Below are positions 24,207 to 32,551 of a stretch of 64,000 nucleotides of DNA, piece after piece. The position numbers were made by a program, and so were the translations under genes. The notes below the pieces were generated by a model. It was given only the letters and a program-made list of their open reading frames with translations, was not told where the DNA came from and did not search any database. The DNA lies in NCBI GenBank assembly GCA_934433135.1, contig CAKRZO010000009.1, positions 62,001-126,000 on the forward strand, read 5' to 3'. The stretch's first letter is position 1, and each line of letters opens with the position of its first letter. Origin of the DNA: an uncultured Acetatifactor sp. (lineage in GTDB: Bacteria > Bacillota > Clostridia > Lachnospirales > Lachnospiraceae).

Positions 24207-25103
24207 ATGTGGAATGGCGTAATTAATGTCTATAAGCCGAAGGGGTTTACCTCCCATGACGTCGTTGCGAAAATGCGGGGAATTATGGGGATGAAGAAAA
24301 TCGGGCATACCGGAACACTGGATCCTTTGGCGGAGGGGGTTCTTCCGGTGTGCCTCGGCAACGGAACCAGACTTTGCGATATGCTGACAGAGAAGGAAAA
24401 GGAATACGAAGCAGTTCTTCTTCTGGGGAAAACAACCGATACACAGGATATCACGGGAACGGTTGTGAAAGAACGGGAAGTGGTTTCCTCGGAGGAGGAA
24501 GTGCGGGAAGCAATCAAAAGTTTTGAGGGGGAATATGATCAGATTCCCCCCATGTATTCTGCGCTGAAGGTCAATGGAAAAAAATTATATGAACTGGCAA
24601 GAGCGGGAAAAGAAGTGGAGCGTAAAGCTAGGCGGGTTGTTATTTATGAAATACAGATCCTGCAGATGGATCTGCCCTATGTAAAAATCCGTGTTCTTTG
24701 TTCAAAAGGAACCTATATCCGGACATTGTGTGAGGATATCGGCGGGAAATTAGGCTGCGGAGGCTGCATGACGCAGTTGGTGAGGACGAAAGTGGGGCGC
24801 TTTTGCCTTCAGGATGCCGTTACCTTGGAAAGGCTGCAGCAGAGCAAAGAAGAAGGCACTCTGGAACAGTGGATTGTCAGGACGGATGCCTGTTTTGAAA
24901 ACTGTCCGGCGCTTCATATCCGGGAAACATTTGAAAAACTTGTGGAAAACGGAAATTCGTTCAGCCCCTTACAGACACAGGAAGGAACGATCTGCCCGGA
25001 TGGGCAGTGGGTGCGTATTTATGCGACCGGCGGCCGTTTTTACGGGATTTATGCATATGACTCGGACAAGAGTATCTATCGGCCGGTCAAGATGTTTTTA
25101 TAG
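24207..25103 (+). CDS. truB: tRNA pseudouridine-55 synthase TruB
   Basis: TruB converts U55 of the tRNA T-loop to pseudouridine. The 298-residue protein begins MWNGVINVYKPKGFTSHDVV, has the catalytic Asp in GHTGTLDPLAEGVLPVCLG (about residue 39), YEAVLLLGKTTDTQD, and the SKGTYIRTLCEDIG motif (about 170). A PUA-like C-terminal segment follows. The ribosome binding site is weak (AAGG), which fits coupling to upstream genes. ribF follows after 26 bases. Confidence 0.95.
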   Translation: MWNGVINVYKPKGFTSHDVVAKMRGIMGMKKIGHTGTLDPLAEGVLPVCLGNGTRLCDMLTEKEKEYEAVLLLGKTTDTQDITGTVVKEREVVSSEEEVREAIKSFEGEYDQIPPMYSALKVNGKKLYELARAGKEVERKARRVVIYEIQILQMDLPYVKIRVLCSKGTYIRTLCEDIGGKLGCGGCMTQLVRTKVGRFCLQDAVTLERLQQSKEEGTLEQWIVRTDACFENCPALHIRETFEKLVENGNSFSPLQTQEGTICPDGQWVRIYATGGRFYGIYAYDSDKSIYRPVKMFL

Positions 25104-25129
25104 GAGAAAGCTGCATAAAGGAGAAAAAG

Positions 25130-26047
25130 GTGGAAATTATTGCAGGTACGACAGAATTTTATCTGGAAAAGGAAACCGCTGCGGCAATTGGTAAATTTGA
25201 CGGGGTACACCTCGGACACAGACGACTTCTGGAAGAAATCCTGAAGCAAAAGGAAAACGGTCTGATGGCCTGTGTTTTTACGTTTGATCCGGCACCGGCT
25301 GCTTTTTTCGGAAAAAAGAATTACAAGGAACTTTCAACAAGAGAGCAGAAAAGAGAGCTTTTCGGACGTCTGGGAGTGGATATTCTGATTGAATTCCCGT
25401 TGACAAAACAAACGGCTGCCATGGAACCGGAGAAGTTTGTTCTGGATGTTCTGGCAAAGAGAATGCGGGTCGCTTATCTGGCAGCGGGAGAGGATGTCTC
25501 TTTCGGAGAAGGCGGAAAAGGGAATGCTGCTCTTTTAAAAAGCATGGAAAAGGAATGCGGTTTTGTATTCCGGACGATTCCCAAAGTATGCATAAAAGGC
25601 AAAGAAATCAGTTCCTCCTATATACGTAGTCTGGTGGAGCAGGGAGCAATGGAAGAGGCAGAAGAATTTTTAGGCGAACCTTACAGTGTGAGCGGGAAAG
25701 TAGTTCACGGAAAGGCGTTGGGAAGAACCTTCGGAATGCCTACTGCCAATCTGATCCCGGATTCCTGTAAACTGATGCCGCCGTCCGGAGTGTATTTCGG
25801 CTATACGGTCTTTGACGGAAAAAAATACCGCAGTATCAGTAATATCGGCTATAAACCTACGGTTTCCGATGAACGGATCCTGGGGGTGGAAACCTATCTT
25901 TATGATTTTGAAGGCTCATTGTATGAGGAAGAAATTCAAGTATCATTCTGCCATTTCCATCGTCCCGAAAAAAAATTTGACAGTATAGATAGTCTAAAAA
26001 AACAGCTGGCAAAGGATATTTCCATGGGGAAAACGTGGAATTTGTAA
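25130..26047 (+). CDS. ribF: Bifunctional riboflavin kinase / FMN adenylyltransferase RibF
   Basis: The enzyme makes FMN from riboflavin and FAD from FMN. The 305-residue protein has an N-terminal nucleotidyltransferase domain (IGKFDGVHLGHRRLLEE about residue 20, then ISSSYIRSLVEQG about 160) and a C-terminal riboflavin kinase barrel (GKVVHGKALGRTFGMPTANL about 191, SNIGYKPTV). It starts with GTG behind AAGGAG. This is the last gene of the rimP operon; rpsO, which often follows, is displaced by two unrelated genes here. Confidence 0.95.
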   Translation: MEIIAGTTEFYLEKETAAAIGKFDGVHLGHRRLLEEILKQKENGLMACVFTFDPAPAAFFGKKNYKELSTREQKRELFGRLGVDILIEFPLTKQTAAMEPEKFVLDVLAKRMRVAYLAAGEDVSFGEGGKGNAALLKSMEKECGFVFRTIPKVCIKGKEISSSYIRSLVEQGAMEEAEEFLGEPYSVSGKVVHGKALGRTFGMPTANLIPDSCKLMPPSGVYFGYTVFDGKKYRSISNIGYKPTVSDERILGVETYLYDFEGSLYEEEIQVSFCHFHRPEKKFDSIDSLKKQLAKDISMGKTWNL

Positions 26048-26054
26048 AAAACGG

Positions 26055-26083
26055 TTGTATTTTAAGTAAACTTTAGGTAAAAT
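26055..26083 (+). promoter_or_regulatory. Promoter of the Na/Pi cotransporter gene
   Basis: TTGTAT (26055-26060), 17 bases, TAAAAT (26078-26083), starting 8 bases after the ribF stop codon. Confidence 0.6.
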
Positions 26084-26164
26084 ATAAACGATATGTTTTT
26101 ACAAATGACATGTTTGAAAGATCAGAGAGCCGGTTATGGAACCAGAGGAAGGAACCCATAGAAA

Positions 26165-27787
26165 ATGAGTATAAGCATGATATTGTCAATGGCAGGCGGA
26201 TTGGGTCTGTTTTTATTCGGAATGAAGTTGATGAGCGATTCAATTGAAAAAGTAGCCGGTGCCAGACTGAGACATATTCTGGAGATTTTTACAACCAACC
26301 GTTTTTCGGGTATGCTTGTGGGAATCCTTTTTACGGCTATAATTCAATCTTCTTCCGCCTGCACTGCTATGGTGGTCAGTTTCGTAAACTCGGGACTGAT
26401 GAATCTGTATCAGGCTGCAGGTGTTATTTTTGGGGCAAATATCGGAACAACGATTACCTCTCAGCTGGTTTCCTTTAATTTATCCGAAGTAGCGCCGGTC
26501 ATTCTACTGAGCGGTGTACTGGCGGTTATGTTCTGTAAAAAGGAAAAAGGAAAGAAGATCGGTGAGGTAATTGCCGGATTCGGTATCCTTTTTGTAGGCT
26601 TAAGTACCATGTCGGATGCCATGGCAGCCATGAAATCAGTTCCTTATGTGGTAAATACCCTCAGTTCGCTGGAAAGTCCGATTCTGGCAACTTTAATGGG
26701 CTTTGCGCTTACGGCGGTGATTCAGAGCTCATCCGTGACGGTAAGTATTGTGCTTTTGCTGGCAAACCAGGATCTGCTTGCACTGCCTATCACACTTTAT
26801 ATCATTCTGGGATGCAATATCGGCGCCTGTGCAACCGCCATGATAGCTTCTTTGGCCGGCAGGAAGGATGCCAAAAGAGCCGCTATGATTCATCTGCTTT
26901 TTAATGTAATCGGTACCATTGTTCTGTACCTGATTCTTGCAGTTGCGATGGATCCTATTGTGGCATGGCTGAAATCTTTTTCGGCAGACAACGGAAGATT
27001 TGTGGCGAATGCCCATACCATTATCAAGATTTTCCAGGTAATTGTACTCTTCCCCTTTACCGGAGCCATTGTGAAGCTGGCTACCCTGTGTGTCCCGGGA
27101 ACCGATAAGAATATTAATTACAGAGAGAGTTATCAGTTAAAATATATCGGAGACAAGGTAGTATTTAATCCGGCTACAGCTATGGTGGAAGTCGTAAAGG
27201 AAGTCGACCGCATGGCATCTTTGGCCAGTGAAAACCTTAACAGAGCCATGAATGCCCTGATTACGCTGGATCAGGAGGATATTGACGAAGTATATGAGGT
27301 AGAAAAGAACATTAACTTCTTAAACCATGCCATTACGGATTATCTGGTCAAGATCAACCAGACCACACTGCCTATAGAAGACTTAAAGAGTCTGGGCGCT
27401 TTATTCCATGTAGTAAATGATATTGAGCGAATCGGTGACCATGCGGAAAATATAGCGGACGCAGCAAGACTGCGTCAGGAGACGGGAGCCTCTTTCAGTA
27501 AAGCAGCACAGAGGGAGCTGGGTCAGATGCTGGATATGGTGAATCTGATTGTTCAGTATTCCCTTGAAATGTTTGTAAAAGGCGATGAGACGCATATGCA
27601 GGACGTAATCAACCTGGAAGATAAAGTAGATGCCATGGAAAAGGATTTGCAGCGTTCTCATATCCTGCGCCTGACCAAGGGAGAATGTACGGCGCAGGCC
27701 GGAATGATGTTTTCCGATATCATTTCCGGATTGGAAAGAGTGGCGGATCATGCCACCAATATTGCTTTCGCAAATTCTGCGGAGTAA
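26165..27787 (+). CDS. Na+/phosphate cotransporter with PhoU-like C-terminal domain (NptA family)
   Basis: The 540-residue membrane protein carries the duplicated Na/Pi-cotransporter repeat, each with a QSSS motif: FTAIIQSSSACTAMVVSFVN (about residue 56) and TAVIQSSSVTVSIVLLLAN (about 184). Each pairs with a GANIGTT or GCNIGA motif. About eight membrane helices span residues 1-310. Residues 345-535 form a helical PhoU-like domain (HVVNDIERIGDHAENIADA), which may regulate transport. Phosphate uptake with sodium is the known family activity. Copy 4 of the dispersed element starts 4 bases after the stop codon. Confidence 0.9.
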   Translation: MSISMILSMAGGLGLFLFGMKLMSDSIEKVAGARLRHILEIFTTNRFSGMLVGILFTAIIQSSSACTAMVVSFVNSGLMNLYQAAGVIFGANIGTTITSQLVSFNLSEVAPVILLSGVLAVMFCKKEKGKKIGEVIAGFGILFVGLSTMSDAMAAMKSVPYVVNTLSSLESPILATLMGFALTAVIQSSSVTVSIVLLLANQDLLALPITLYIILGCNIGACATAMIASLAGRKDAKRAAMIHLLFNVIGTIVLYLILAVAMDPIVAWLKSFSADNGRFVANAHTIIKIFQVIVLFPFTGAIVKLATLCVPGTDKNINYRESYQLKYIGDKVVFNPATAMVEVVKEVDRMASLASENLNRAMNALITLDQEDIDEVYEVEKNINFLNHAITDYLVKINQTTLPIEDLKSLGALFHVVNDIERIGDHAENIADAARLRQETGASFSKAAQRELGQMLDMVNLIVQYSLEMFVKGDETHMQDVINLEDKVDAMEKDLQRSHILRLTKGECTAQAGMMFSDIISGLERVADHATNIAFANSAE

Positions 27788-27790
27788 ATA

Positions 27791-27972
27791 TAACAGTTCA
27801 CTCGCGCCATTCGCAATACCGCGCTTTCAGCGCTTTCCGTTGCTTCGTAACTATTTGTCGCATCTGTAAGATGCGATGCTCATATGACTTGGCGCTAAGC
27901 CCAAGCATTCATGCAGACAGATTTTCATGCAAGCATGAAATCTGCCCACAAGAATGCTTGTCTGAACTGTTA
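27791..27972 (+). repeat. Dispersed TIR element, copy 4 (182 bp)
   Basis: Ends TAACAGTTCA (27791-27800) and TGAACTGTTA (27963-27972). Stems: GCGCCA/TGGCGC (27804-27809/27890-27895), TCGCATCT/AGATGCGA around GTA (27858-27865/27869-27876), AAGCATTC/GAATGCTT (27903-27910/27952-27959) and CAGATTTTCATGC/GCATGAAATCTG (27918-27930/27933-27944). It begins 4 bases after a stop codon. Confidence 0.85.
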
Positions 27973-28013
27973 CCAAACGTGCGAGTGAACAACAGTAAAC
28001 TGTGAGAAAAATG

Positions 28014-28042
28014 TTGACAATATCAGTGGTTCTTGCTATAAT
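28014..28042 (+). promoter_or_regulatory. Consensus promoter of the NlpC/P60 gene
   Basis: TTGACA (28014-28019), 17 bases, TATAAT (28037-28042): a full consensus sigma-A promoter. Confidence 0.9.
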
Positions 28043-28112
28043 CAATTTTGTTAGTTAATAATTTTGTAACAAAGTTGTAATGATGTGACATAAGAGCAGG
28101 AAGGACAGAAAC

Positions 28113-29204
28113 ATGGTCAGCAGAAAAACAGGCAGAAAAGCGGCGATCATCGGCATTTGTGCAGTGATCGGTCTGATGGATCCTATACAGGGAATGGCAT
28201 CGGCTCAGAATCCGATGGCAAAGGATATTTTACAAACTTACGGAGCAAGTTCTCTGCTGGGATTTACCTTGACGCAGGAGGAATATCTTGCGGCTGCACA
28301 GGAGGCACAGGGGGCATCCTGGGGATATACGAATCTGGGAATTGCCGATGTGGATGCCGGGAATCTGAATGTCAGACAGGAACCGTCCGTGTCCGGAAAG
28401 CTGGTAGGAAAAATGCCAAGACATTCTGCCTGCGAAATTCTGGATACCGTCGGAGATTGGGCACATGTCCGTTCGGGAGAAGTGGAAGGTTATGTGAAGA
28501 TGCATTCTGCTGATGAACCGGATAAGGTATATCTGTTGACCGGGCCGGATGCCAGAATGAAAGCAAAGGAACTGGTACGGACAGTCGTAAGGATTACCGC
28601 GGACGGAGTAAATGTCAGGGATGCGGCCAGCATGGACAGTTCCGTTCTTACACAGGTCCCCAAAGGGGAAGAAATGGATTTCAGAGACCCGGATGAATGG
28701 GAAGAATTAGATGGAGAATGGTATAAAGTAGATATCGACGGAGAGGCAGCCTATGTCAGGGCAGAGTATGCTGTGGTGGAATCCAGACTGGATACTGCCG
28801 TTACCATGACGGAACTGCTTTATGGAATGGGTGTGTCGGATGTCAGGGTAAGTTTGGTGGAATACGCGAAACAGTTCCTCGGAAATCCTTATGTATGGGG
28901 CGGTACGAGCCTTACAAAGGGCGCGGATTGTTCCGGATTTGTATTAAGTGTCTTTAAGCATTTCGGTGTGTCTTTGAGCCATTCTTCCAGAGCGCAGGCG
29001 AAGGAAGGAACGAAGATTAAGACATCGGATCTGCAGCCGGGAGATCTGATCTTTTATACCAACAGCTCCGGAACGATTAACCATGTGGCTATCTATATCG
29101 GCGGCGGACAGGTTATTCACGCAAGCAATCCCAAGAGCGGGATTAAGATCAGCAAATACAATTACAGAACACCGGCTAGATGTGTGCGGGTAATAAAAGA
29201 CTAA
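28113..29204 (+). CDS. Secreted SH3-domain NlpC/P60 peptidoglycan endopeptidase
   Basis: The 363-residue protein has a basic start and hydrophobic core (MVSRKTGRKAAIIGICAVIG) ending near GMASAQ, a likely signal peptide of about 33 residues. Two bacterial SH3 domains follow: GNLNVRQEPSVSGKLVGKMP (about 88) and DGVNVRDAASMDSSVLTQVP (about 165). The NlpC/P60 domain fills the C-terminus, with catalytic Cys in GADCSGFVLSVFKHFG (about 273) and His in NHVAIYIGGG. Such enzymes cut the D-Glu to diamino-acid bond of cell-wall stem peptides. A strong consensus promoter suggests high expression. Confidence 0.93.
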   Translation: MVSRKTGRKAAIIGICAVIGLMDPIQGMASAQNPMAKDILQTYGASSLLGFTLTQEEYLAAAQEAQGASWGYTNLGIADVDAGNLNVRQEPSVSGKLVGKMPRHSACEILDTVGDWAHVRSGEVEGYVKMHSADEPDKVYLLTGPDARMKAKELVRTVVRITADGVNVRDAASMDSSVLTQVPKGEEMDFRDPDEWEELDGEWYKVDIDGEAAYVRAEYAVVESRLDTAVTMTELLYGMGVSDVRVSLVEYAKQFLGNPYVWGGTSLTKGADCSGFVLSVFKHFGVSLSHSSRAQAKEGTKIKTSDLQPGDLIFYTNSSGTINHVAIYIGGGQVIHASNPKSGIKISKYNYRTPARCVRVIKD

Positions 29205-29241
29205 AATCTTTAAGACTAAAGTCTTTAAGACTAAAGTCTTT
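29197..29241 (+). repeat. Three tandem 15-bp palindromic units
   Basis: AAGACTAAAATCTTT (29197-29211) and two copies of AAGACTAAAGTCTTT (29212-29226, 29227-29241) lie head to tail. Each unit is itself a near-perfect inverted repeat. The first overlaps the stop codon of the NlpC/P60 gene, and the rpsO promoter starts 4 bases after the third. Confidence 0.9.
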
Positions 29242-29245
29242 AACG

Positions 29246-29274
29246 TTGACATTCGTTTGATTCTGTGGTATGAT
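29246..29274 (+). promoter_or_regulatory. rpsO promoter
   Basis: TTGACA (29246-29251), 17 bases, TATGAT (29269-29274). The leader to the rpsO start is about 90 bases. Confidence 0.85.
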
Positions 29275-29369
29275 TAGTTGGTATGAAAAAGGCCGATGCT
29301 CAGGTATGGGAAGACTCCAACCCTGCCTTAGGATACGGTATCATGTCAGAAAATACAGGAGGGAAAATT

Positions 29370-29636
29370 ATGATTTCCAAAGAAAAAAAGACAGCAATTA
29401 TCAATGAATATGCAAGAACACCCGGCGATACCGGTTCACCGGAAGTACAGATTGCAGTTCTGACAGCAAGAATTCAGGAGCTTACCGATCATCTGAAGGA
29501 TCATCCGAAGGATCATCATTCTCGTCGCGGACTTCTTAAAATGGTAGGTCAGAGACGTGGTCTGTTAGGCTATCTGAAAGAAAAGGATATCGAGAGATAT
29601 CGTCAGCTGATTGAGAGACTTGGATTAAGAAAATAA
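29370..29636 (+). CDS. rpsO: 30S ribosomal protein S15
   Basis: S15 binds the central domain of 16S rRNA early in 30S assembly. The 88-residue protein (MISKEKKTAIINEYARTPGD...) has the normal family length, with the conserved TGSPEVQIAVLTARI and LKDHPKDHHSRRGLL segments. The start at 29370 follows AGGAGGG by 6 bases; the longer frame from 29283 lies in the leader. The leader could carry an S15-binding structure for autoregulation, as in other bacteria, but no specific motif was recognised. Confidence 0.96.
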   Translation: MISKEKKTAIINEYARTPGDTGSPEVQIAVLTARIQELTDHLKDHPKDHHSRRGLLKMVGQRRGLLGYLKEKDIERYRQLIERLGLRK

Positions 29637-29672
29637 GTTTCTTTCGGAGCTGGCAGCATAGTTTATGCATGT

Positions 29673-29711
29673 AAGGCGGAGCGTTCCGACGGATTTCGGT
29701 TGCTTCGCCTT
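29673..29711 (+). terminator. Hairpin after rpsO
   Basis: AAGGCGGAGC (29673-29682) pairs with GCTTCGCCTT (29702-29711) with one mismatch, and CCGA...TTCGG pairs inside. The U-run is poor, so it may be a partial terminator or processing structure. Confidence 0.5.
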
Positions 29712-29732
29712 TGCTGTGAAAAGAGGAAATGA

Positions 29733-29820
29733 GAAATGAAAGGAGTTTCCGAGACCGCTGAAAAGTGCAGATGCGGGCTGAACATCCGCATTTTTCAGTA
29801 GTTTCGGCATCTTTCATTTC
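29733..29820 (+). promoter_or_regulatory. Long leader hairpin upstream of pnp
   Basis: GAAATGAAAG (29733-29742) pairs with CTTTCATTTC (29811-29820). Further in, CCGAGACCGCTGAAAA pairs with TTTTCAGTAGTTTCGG with one mismatch and two G-U pairs, and ATGCGG pairs with CCGCAT at the tip. The structure is a nearly continuous duplex of over 30 bp just before pnp. In E. coli a long leader duplex cut by RNase III mediates pnp autoregulation; similar use here is inference. Confidence 0.6.
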
Positions 29821-29874
29821 CATACCTTAAAACAAAAGCACGACAGCCGCAAAAAGCGGCAGAACGGAGGAGAG

Positions 29875-31965
29875 ATGTATCAGACTTATTCAATGGAATT
29901 AGCAGGCCGCACATTAAGTGTCGATGTGAACCGTGTGGGGAAACAGGCCAATGGATGTGCATTTATGCATTACGGGGACACAACGGTTATGTGTACCGCA
30001 ACCGCATCGGAAGCGCCCAGGGAGGGAATTGACTTTTTTCCTTTAAGCGTGGAATTCGAAGAAAAGCTTTACGCAGTCGGAAAAATTCCGGGCGGTTTTA
30101 CTAAGAGAGAAGGCAAAGCAAGTGAAAATGCCATTTTAACAAGCCGTGTTATTGACCGGCCGATGAGACCCCTGTTCCCGAAGGATTACCGGAATGATGT
30201 TACTTTAAACACCATGGTTATGAGCGTGGATCCGGAGTGCCGTCCGGAACTGGTTGCCATGCTGGGAGCATCCATTGCTACCTGCATTTCGGATATCCCT
30301 TTTGACGGACCTTGTGCCATGACACAGGTTGGAATGATTGATGGTGAATTTGTTATCAACCCGTCTCAGGAGCAGTGGAAAAACGGGGATCTGAACCTTA
30401 CGGTTGCGTCTACCAAAGAAAAAGTAATTATGATTGAGGCCGGAGCCAATGAGATTCCGGAGGCAGTTATGATTGATGCCATTTACAGGGCACATGAAGT
30501 AAACCAGACCATTATCGCTTTTATCGATAAAATCGTTGCCGAAGTCGGTAAGCCTAAGCATGCTTATACCAGCTGCGCGGTTCCGGCTGAGATGTTTGAA
30601 GAAATGAAAAAGCTTGTTACACCGGAAGAGATGGAAGAGGCAGTCTTTACGGACGACAAGCAGACCAGAGAAGAAAATATCAGAGTTATCACCCAGAAGT
30701 TGCAGGAAGCTTTCGCCGAGAAGGAAGACTGGCTTGCTATCCTGGGCGAAGCAGTGTACCAGTATGAAAAGAAGACCGTCCGTAAGATGATTTTAAAAGA
30801 TCATAAGCGCCCGGATGGCCGTGAAATCACCCAGATCCGTCCGCTTTCTGCAGAAGTGGATCTGATTCCCAGAGTACATGGTTCAGCGATGTTTACCAGA
30901 GGACAGACGCAGATCTGCAACGTATGTACACTGGCTCCTTTGTCAGAGCAGCAGAAGTTGGATGGATTGGATGAAAATGAAGTAAGCAAGAGATATATGC
31001 ATCATTATAACTTCCCTTCCTATTCTGTAGGTGAGACCAAGCCCTCCAGAGGACCGGGAAGAAGAGAGATCGGTCATGGCGCACTGGCTGAGAGAGCTTT
31101 GATACCGGTGCTTCCCAGTGAAGATGAGTTCCCTTATGCAATCCGTACCGTTTCGGAGACTTTTGAATCCAATGGTTCTACCTCCATGGCTTCTACCTGT
31201 GCATCCTGCATGTCACTGATGGCAGCCGGAGTACCGATTAAGAAAATGGTAGCCGGAATTTCCTGCGGACTGGTAACCGGAGAGACGGATGATGATTTTG
31301 TTCTGCTTACCGATATCCAGGGATTGGAAGACTTTTTCGGAGATATGGACTTTAAGGTAACCGGAACAACGGAAGGTATAACAGCAATCCAGATGGATAT
31401 TAAGATTCACGGATTGACCAGACCGATTGTGGAAGGCGCTATTGCAAGATGCCGTGAAGCCAGAATTTTCATTATGGATAACTGTATGAAACCGGTTATT
31501 TCGGCACCCAGACCGGAAGTCGGACCTTATGCGCCTAAGATTATTTCCATTCAGATTGACCCGGAAAAAATCGGTGAGGTTGTGGGACAGAGAGGAAAGA
31601 CGATCAATGAAATTATTGCCCGTACCGGCGTAAAGATTGATATTACAGATGACGGAAAGGTTTCCGTATGCGGTACTGACAAGGCAATGATGGATAAAGC
31701 CGTAGAGATGATTGAGATCATCACCACAGACTTTGAAGAAGGCCAGATTTTCAAAGGTAAGGTTGTCAGCATTAAGGAATTCGGAGCATTTGTTGAATTC
31801 GCACCCGGCAAGGAGGGAATGGTTCACATTTCCAAGATTGCCAGAGAAAGAATCAATCGCGTAGAGGATGTCCTGACCCTGGGAGATGTAGTAACCGTAG
31901 TATGCTTAGGTAAAGATAAGATGGGACGTACCAGCTTCTCCATGAAGGATGTTGCACAGGTATAA
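29875..31965 (+). CDS. pnp: Polyribonucleotide nucleotidyltransferase (PNPase)
   Basis: PNPase is the trimeric phosphorolytic 3'-5' exoribonuclease of RNA decay. The 696-residue protein has two RNase PH domains (first from MYQTYSMELAGRTLSVDV, with RPMRPLFP near 100; second from about 315 with RVHGSAMFTRGQTQ and the GSTSMAST segment), a helical linker, a KH domain (GEVVGQRGKTINEIIARTG, about 565) and a C-terminal S1 domain (GQIFKGKVVSIKEFGAFVEF, about 623). The start follows GGAGGAG and a small GCCGC-AAAAA-GCGGC hairpin (29846-29860). A strong terminator ends the unit. Confidence 0.97.
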   Translation: MYQTYSMELAGRTLSVDVNRVGKQANGCAFMHYGDTTVMCTATASEAPREGIDFFPLSVEFEEKLYAVGKIPGGFTKREGKASENAILTSRVIDRPMRPLFPKDYRNDVTLNTMVMSVDPECRPELVAMLGASIATCISDIPFDGPCAMTQVGMIDGEFVINPSQEQWKNGDLNLTVASTKEKVIMIEAGANEIPEAVMIDAIYRAHEVNQTIIAFIDKIVAEVGKPKHAYTSCAVPAEMFEEMKKLVTPEEMEEAVFTDDKQTREENIRVITQKLQEAFAEKEDWLAILGEAVYQYEKKTVRKMILKDHKRPDGREITQIRPLSAEVDLIPRVHGSAMFTRGQTQICNVCTLAPLSEQQKLDGLDENEVSKRYMHHYNFPSYSVGETKPSRGPGRREIGHGALAERALIPVLPSEDEFPYAIRTVSETFESNGSTSMASTCASCMSLMAAGVPIKKMVAGISCGLVTGETDDDFVLLTDIQGLEDFFGDMDFKVTGTTEGITAIQMDIKIHGLTRPIVEGAIARCREARIFIMDNCMKPVISAPRPEVGPYAPKIISIQIDPEKIGEVVGQRGKTINEIIARTGVKIDITDDGKVSVCGTDKAMMDKAVEMIEIITTDFEEGQIFKGKVVSIKEFGAFVEFAPGKEGMVHISKIARERINRVEDVLTLGDVVTVVCLGKDKMGRTSFSMKDVAQV

Positions 31966-31998
31966 GCGTCAGAAATCAGAAAAAGAATCAGAAAAAAG

Positions 31999-32040
31999 GT
32001 AAAGTGGCGGATGCGAAAGCATGCCACTTTACTTTTTTTT
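31999..32040 (+). terminator. pnp terminator
   Basis: GTAAAGTGGC (31999-32008) pairs with GCCACTTTAC (32023-32032), with a GATGC-GAAA-GCAT tip and eight T. Confidence 0.93.
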
Positions 32041-32064
32041 AATAAATCTTTTATGCTGTAACCA

Positions 32065-32093
32065 TTGTAAATCAGTGAAAACAATAGTAGGAT
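32065..32093 (+). promoter_or_regulatory. Candidate promoter of the zinc-ribbon/DUF5685/J-protein unit
   Basis: TTGTAA (32065-32070), 17 bases, TAGGAT (32088-32093). The match is moderate (four of six at each box), but it is the only candidate between the pnp terminator and the first gene. Confidence 0.4.
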
Positions 32094-32149
32094 GAGAGAA
32101 TAGAAAAAGCAGATGAACAAACCGGATGCAGAAAAGAGGTTTTATAAAA

Positions 32150-32521
32150 ATGAAAGAAAAATGGTATCGCTTTATGCAGGGGAGATATGGAAATGACAGA
32201 CTGAACCAGGTTCTTATGATAGCAGCGCTGATATTTCTCGTGATTTCCCTGTTCGGGTGGAAGGGATGCTATCTGATTGCGCTATTGTTTATGGGATACG
32301 CATATTTCAGGATGTTTTCCAGAAAAATAAGCCAAAGAAGTACGGAAAACCAGTGGTTTTTACAGAAGGAGCAAAAGATCAGAACTTTTTTTGTTCAAAG
32401 AAAAAATTATCATATCTACAAATGCCCTAATTGCCGCCAGAAGCTTCGGGTTCCCAGGGGGAAAGGAAAAGTAGAAATTACCTGCAGAAAATGCGGCGCC
32501 AAATTTGTGAAGAGAAGCTGA
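32150..32521 (+). CDS. Small membrane protein with C-terminal zinc ribbon
   Basis: The 123-residue protein has two adjacent membrane helices in residues 20-60 (VLMIAALIFLVISLFGW and GCYLIALLFMGYAYFRM) and a C-terminal zinc ribbon with CPNC (about 92) and CRKC (about 112) as the metal ligands. The start at 32150 uses AGAGG 10 bases upstream; the frame extends 8 codons further up to an ATG without a clear ribosome binding site. It precedes a DUF5685 gene and a J-domain gene in one unit; a shared role is inferred. Function unknown. Confidence 0.75.
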   Translation: MKEKWYRFMQGRYGNDRLNQVLMIAALIFLVISLFGWKGCYLIALLFMGYAYFRMFSRKISQRSTENQWFLQKEQKIRTFFVQRKNYHIYKCPNCRQKLRVPRGKGKVEITCRKCGAKFVKRS

Positions 32522-32551
32522 AAAACGGAGAGCAGATTTTGGGAGGAAGTT

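Larger units (their letters stand above)
27788..28112. other. Intergenic region with dispersed element copy 4 and the NlpC/P60 promoter
   Basis: The 325-base gap contains element copy 4 (27791-27972) and a consensus promoter (28014-28042). A 106-residue frame crossing the element is a by-product of the repeat. Confidence 0.8.

Noticed and set aside
29197..29241. CRISPR-like array
   Set aside because: The three 15-bp units are contiguous without spacers and are palindromic; no cas gene is near.
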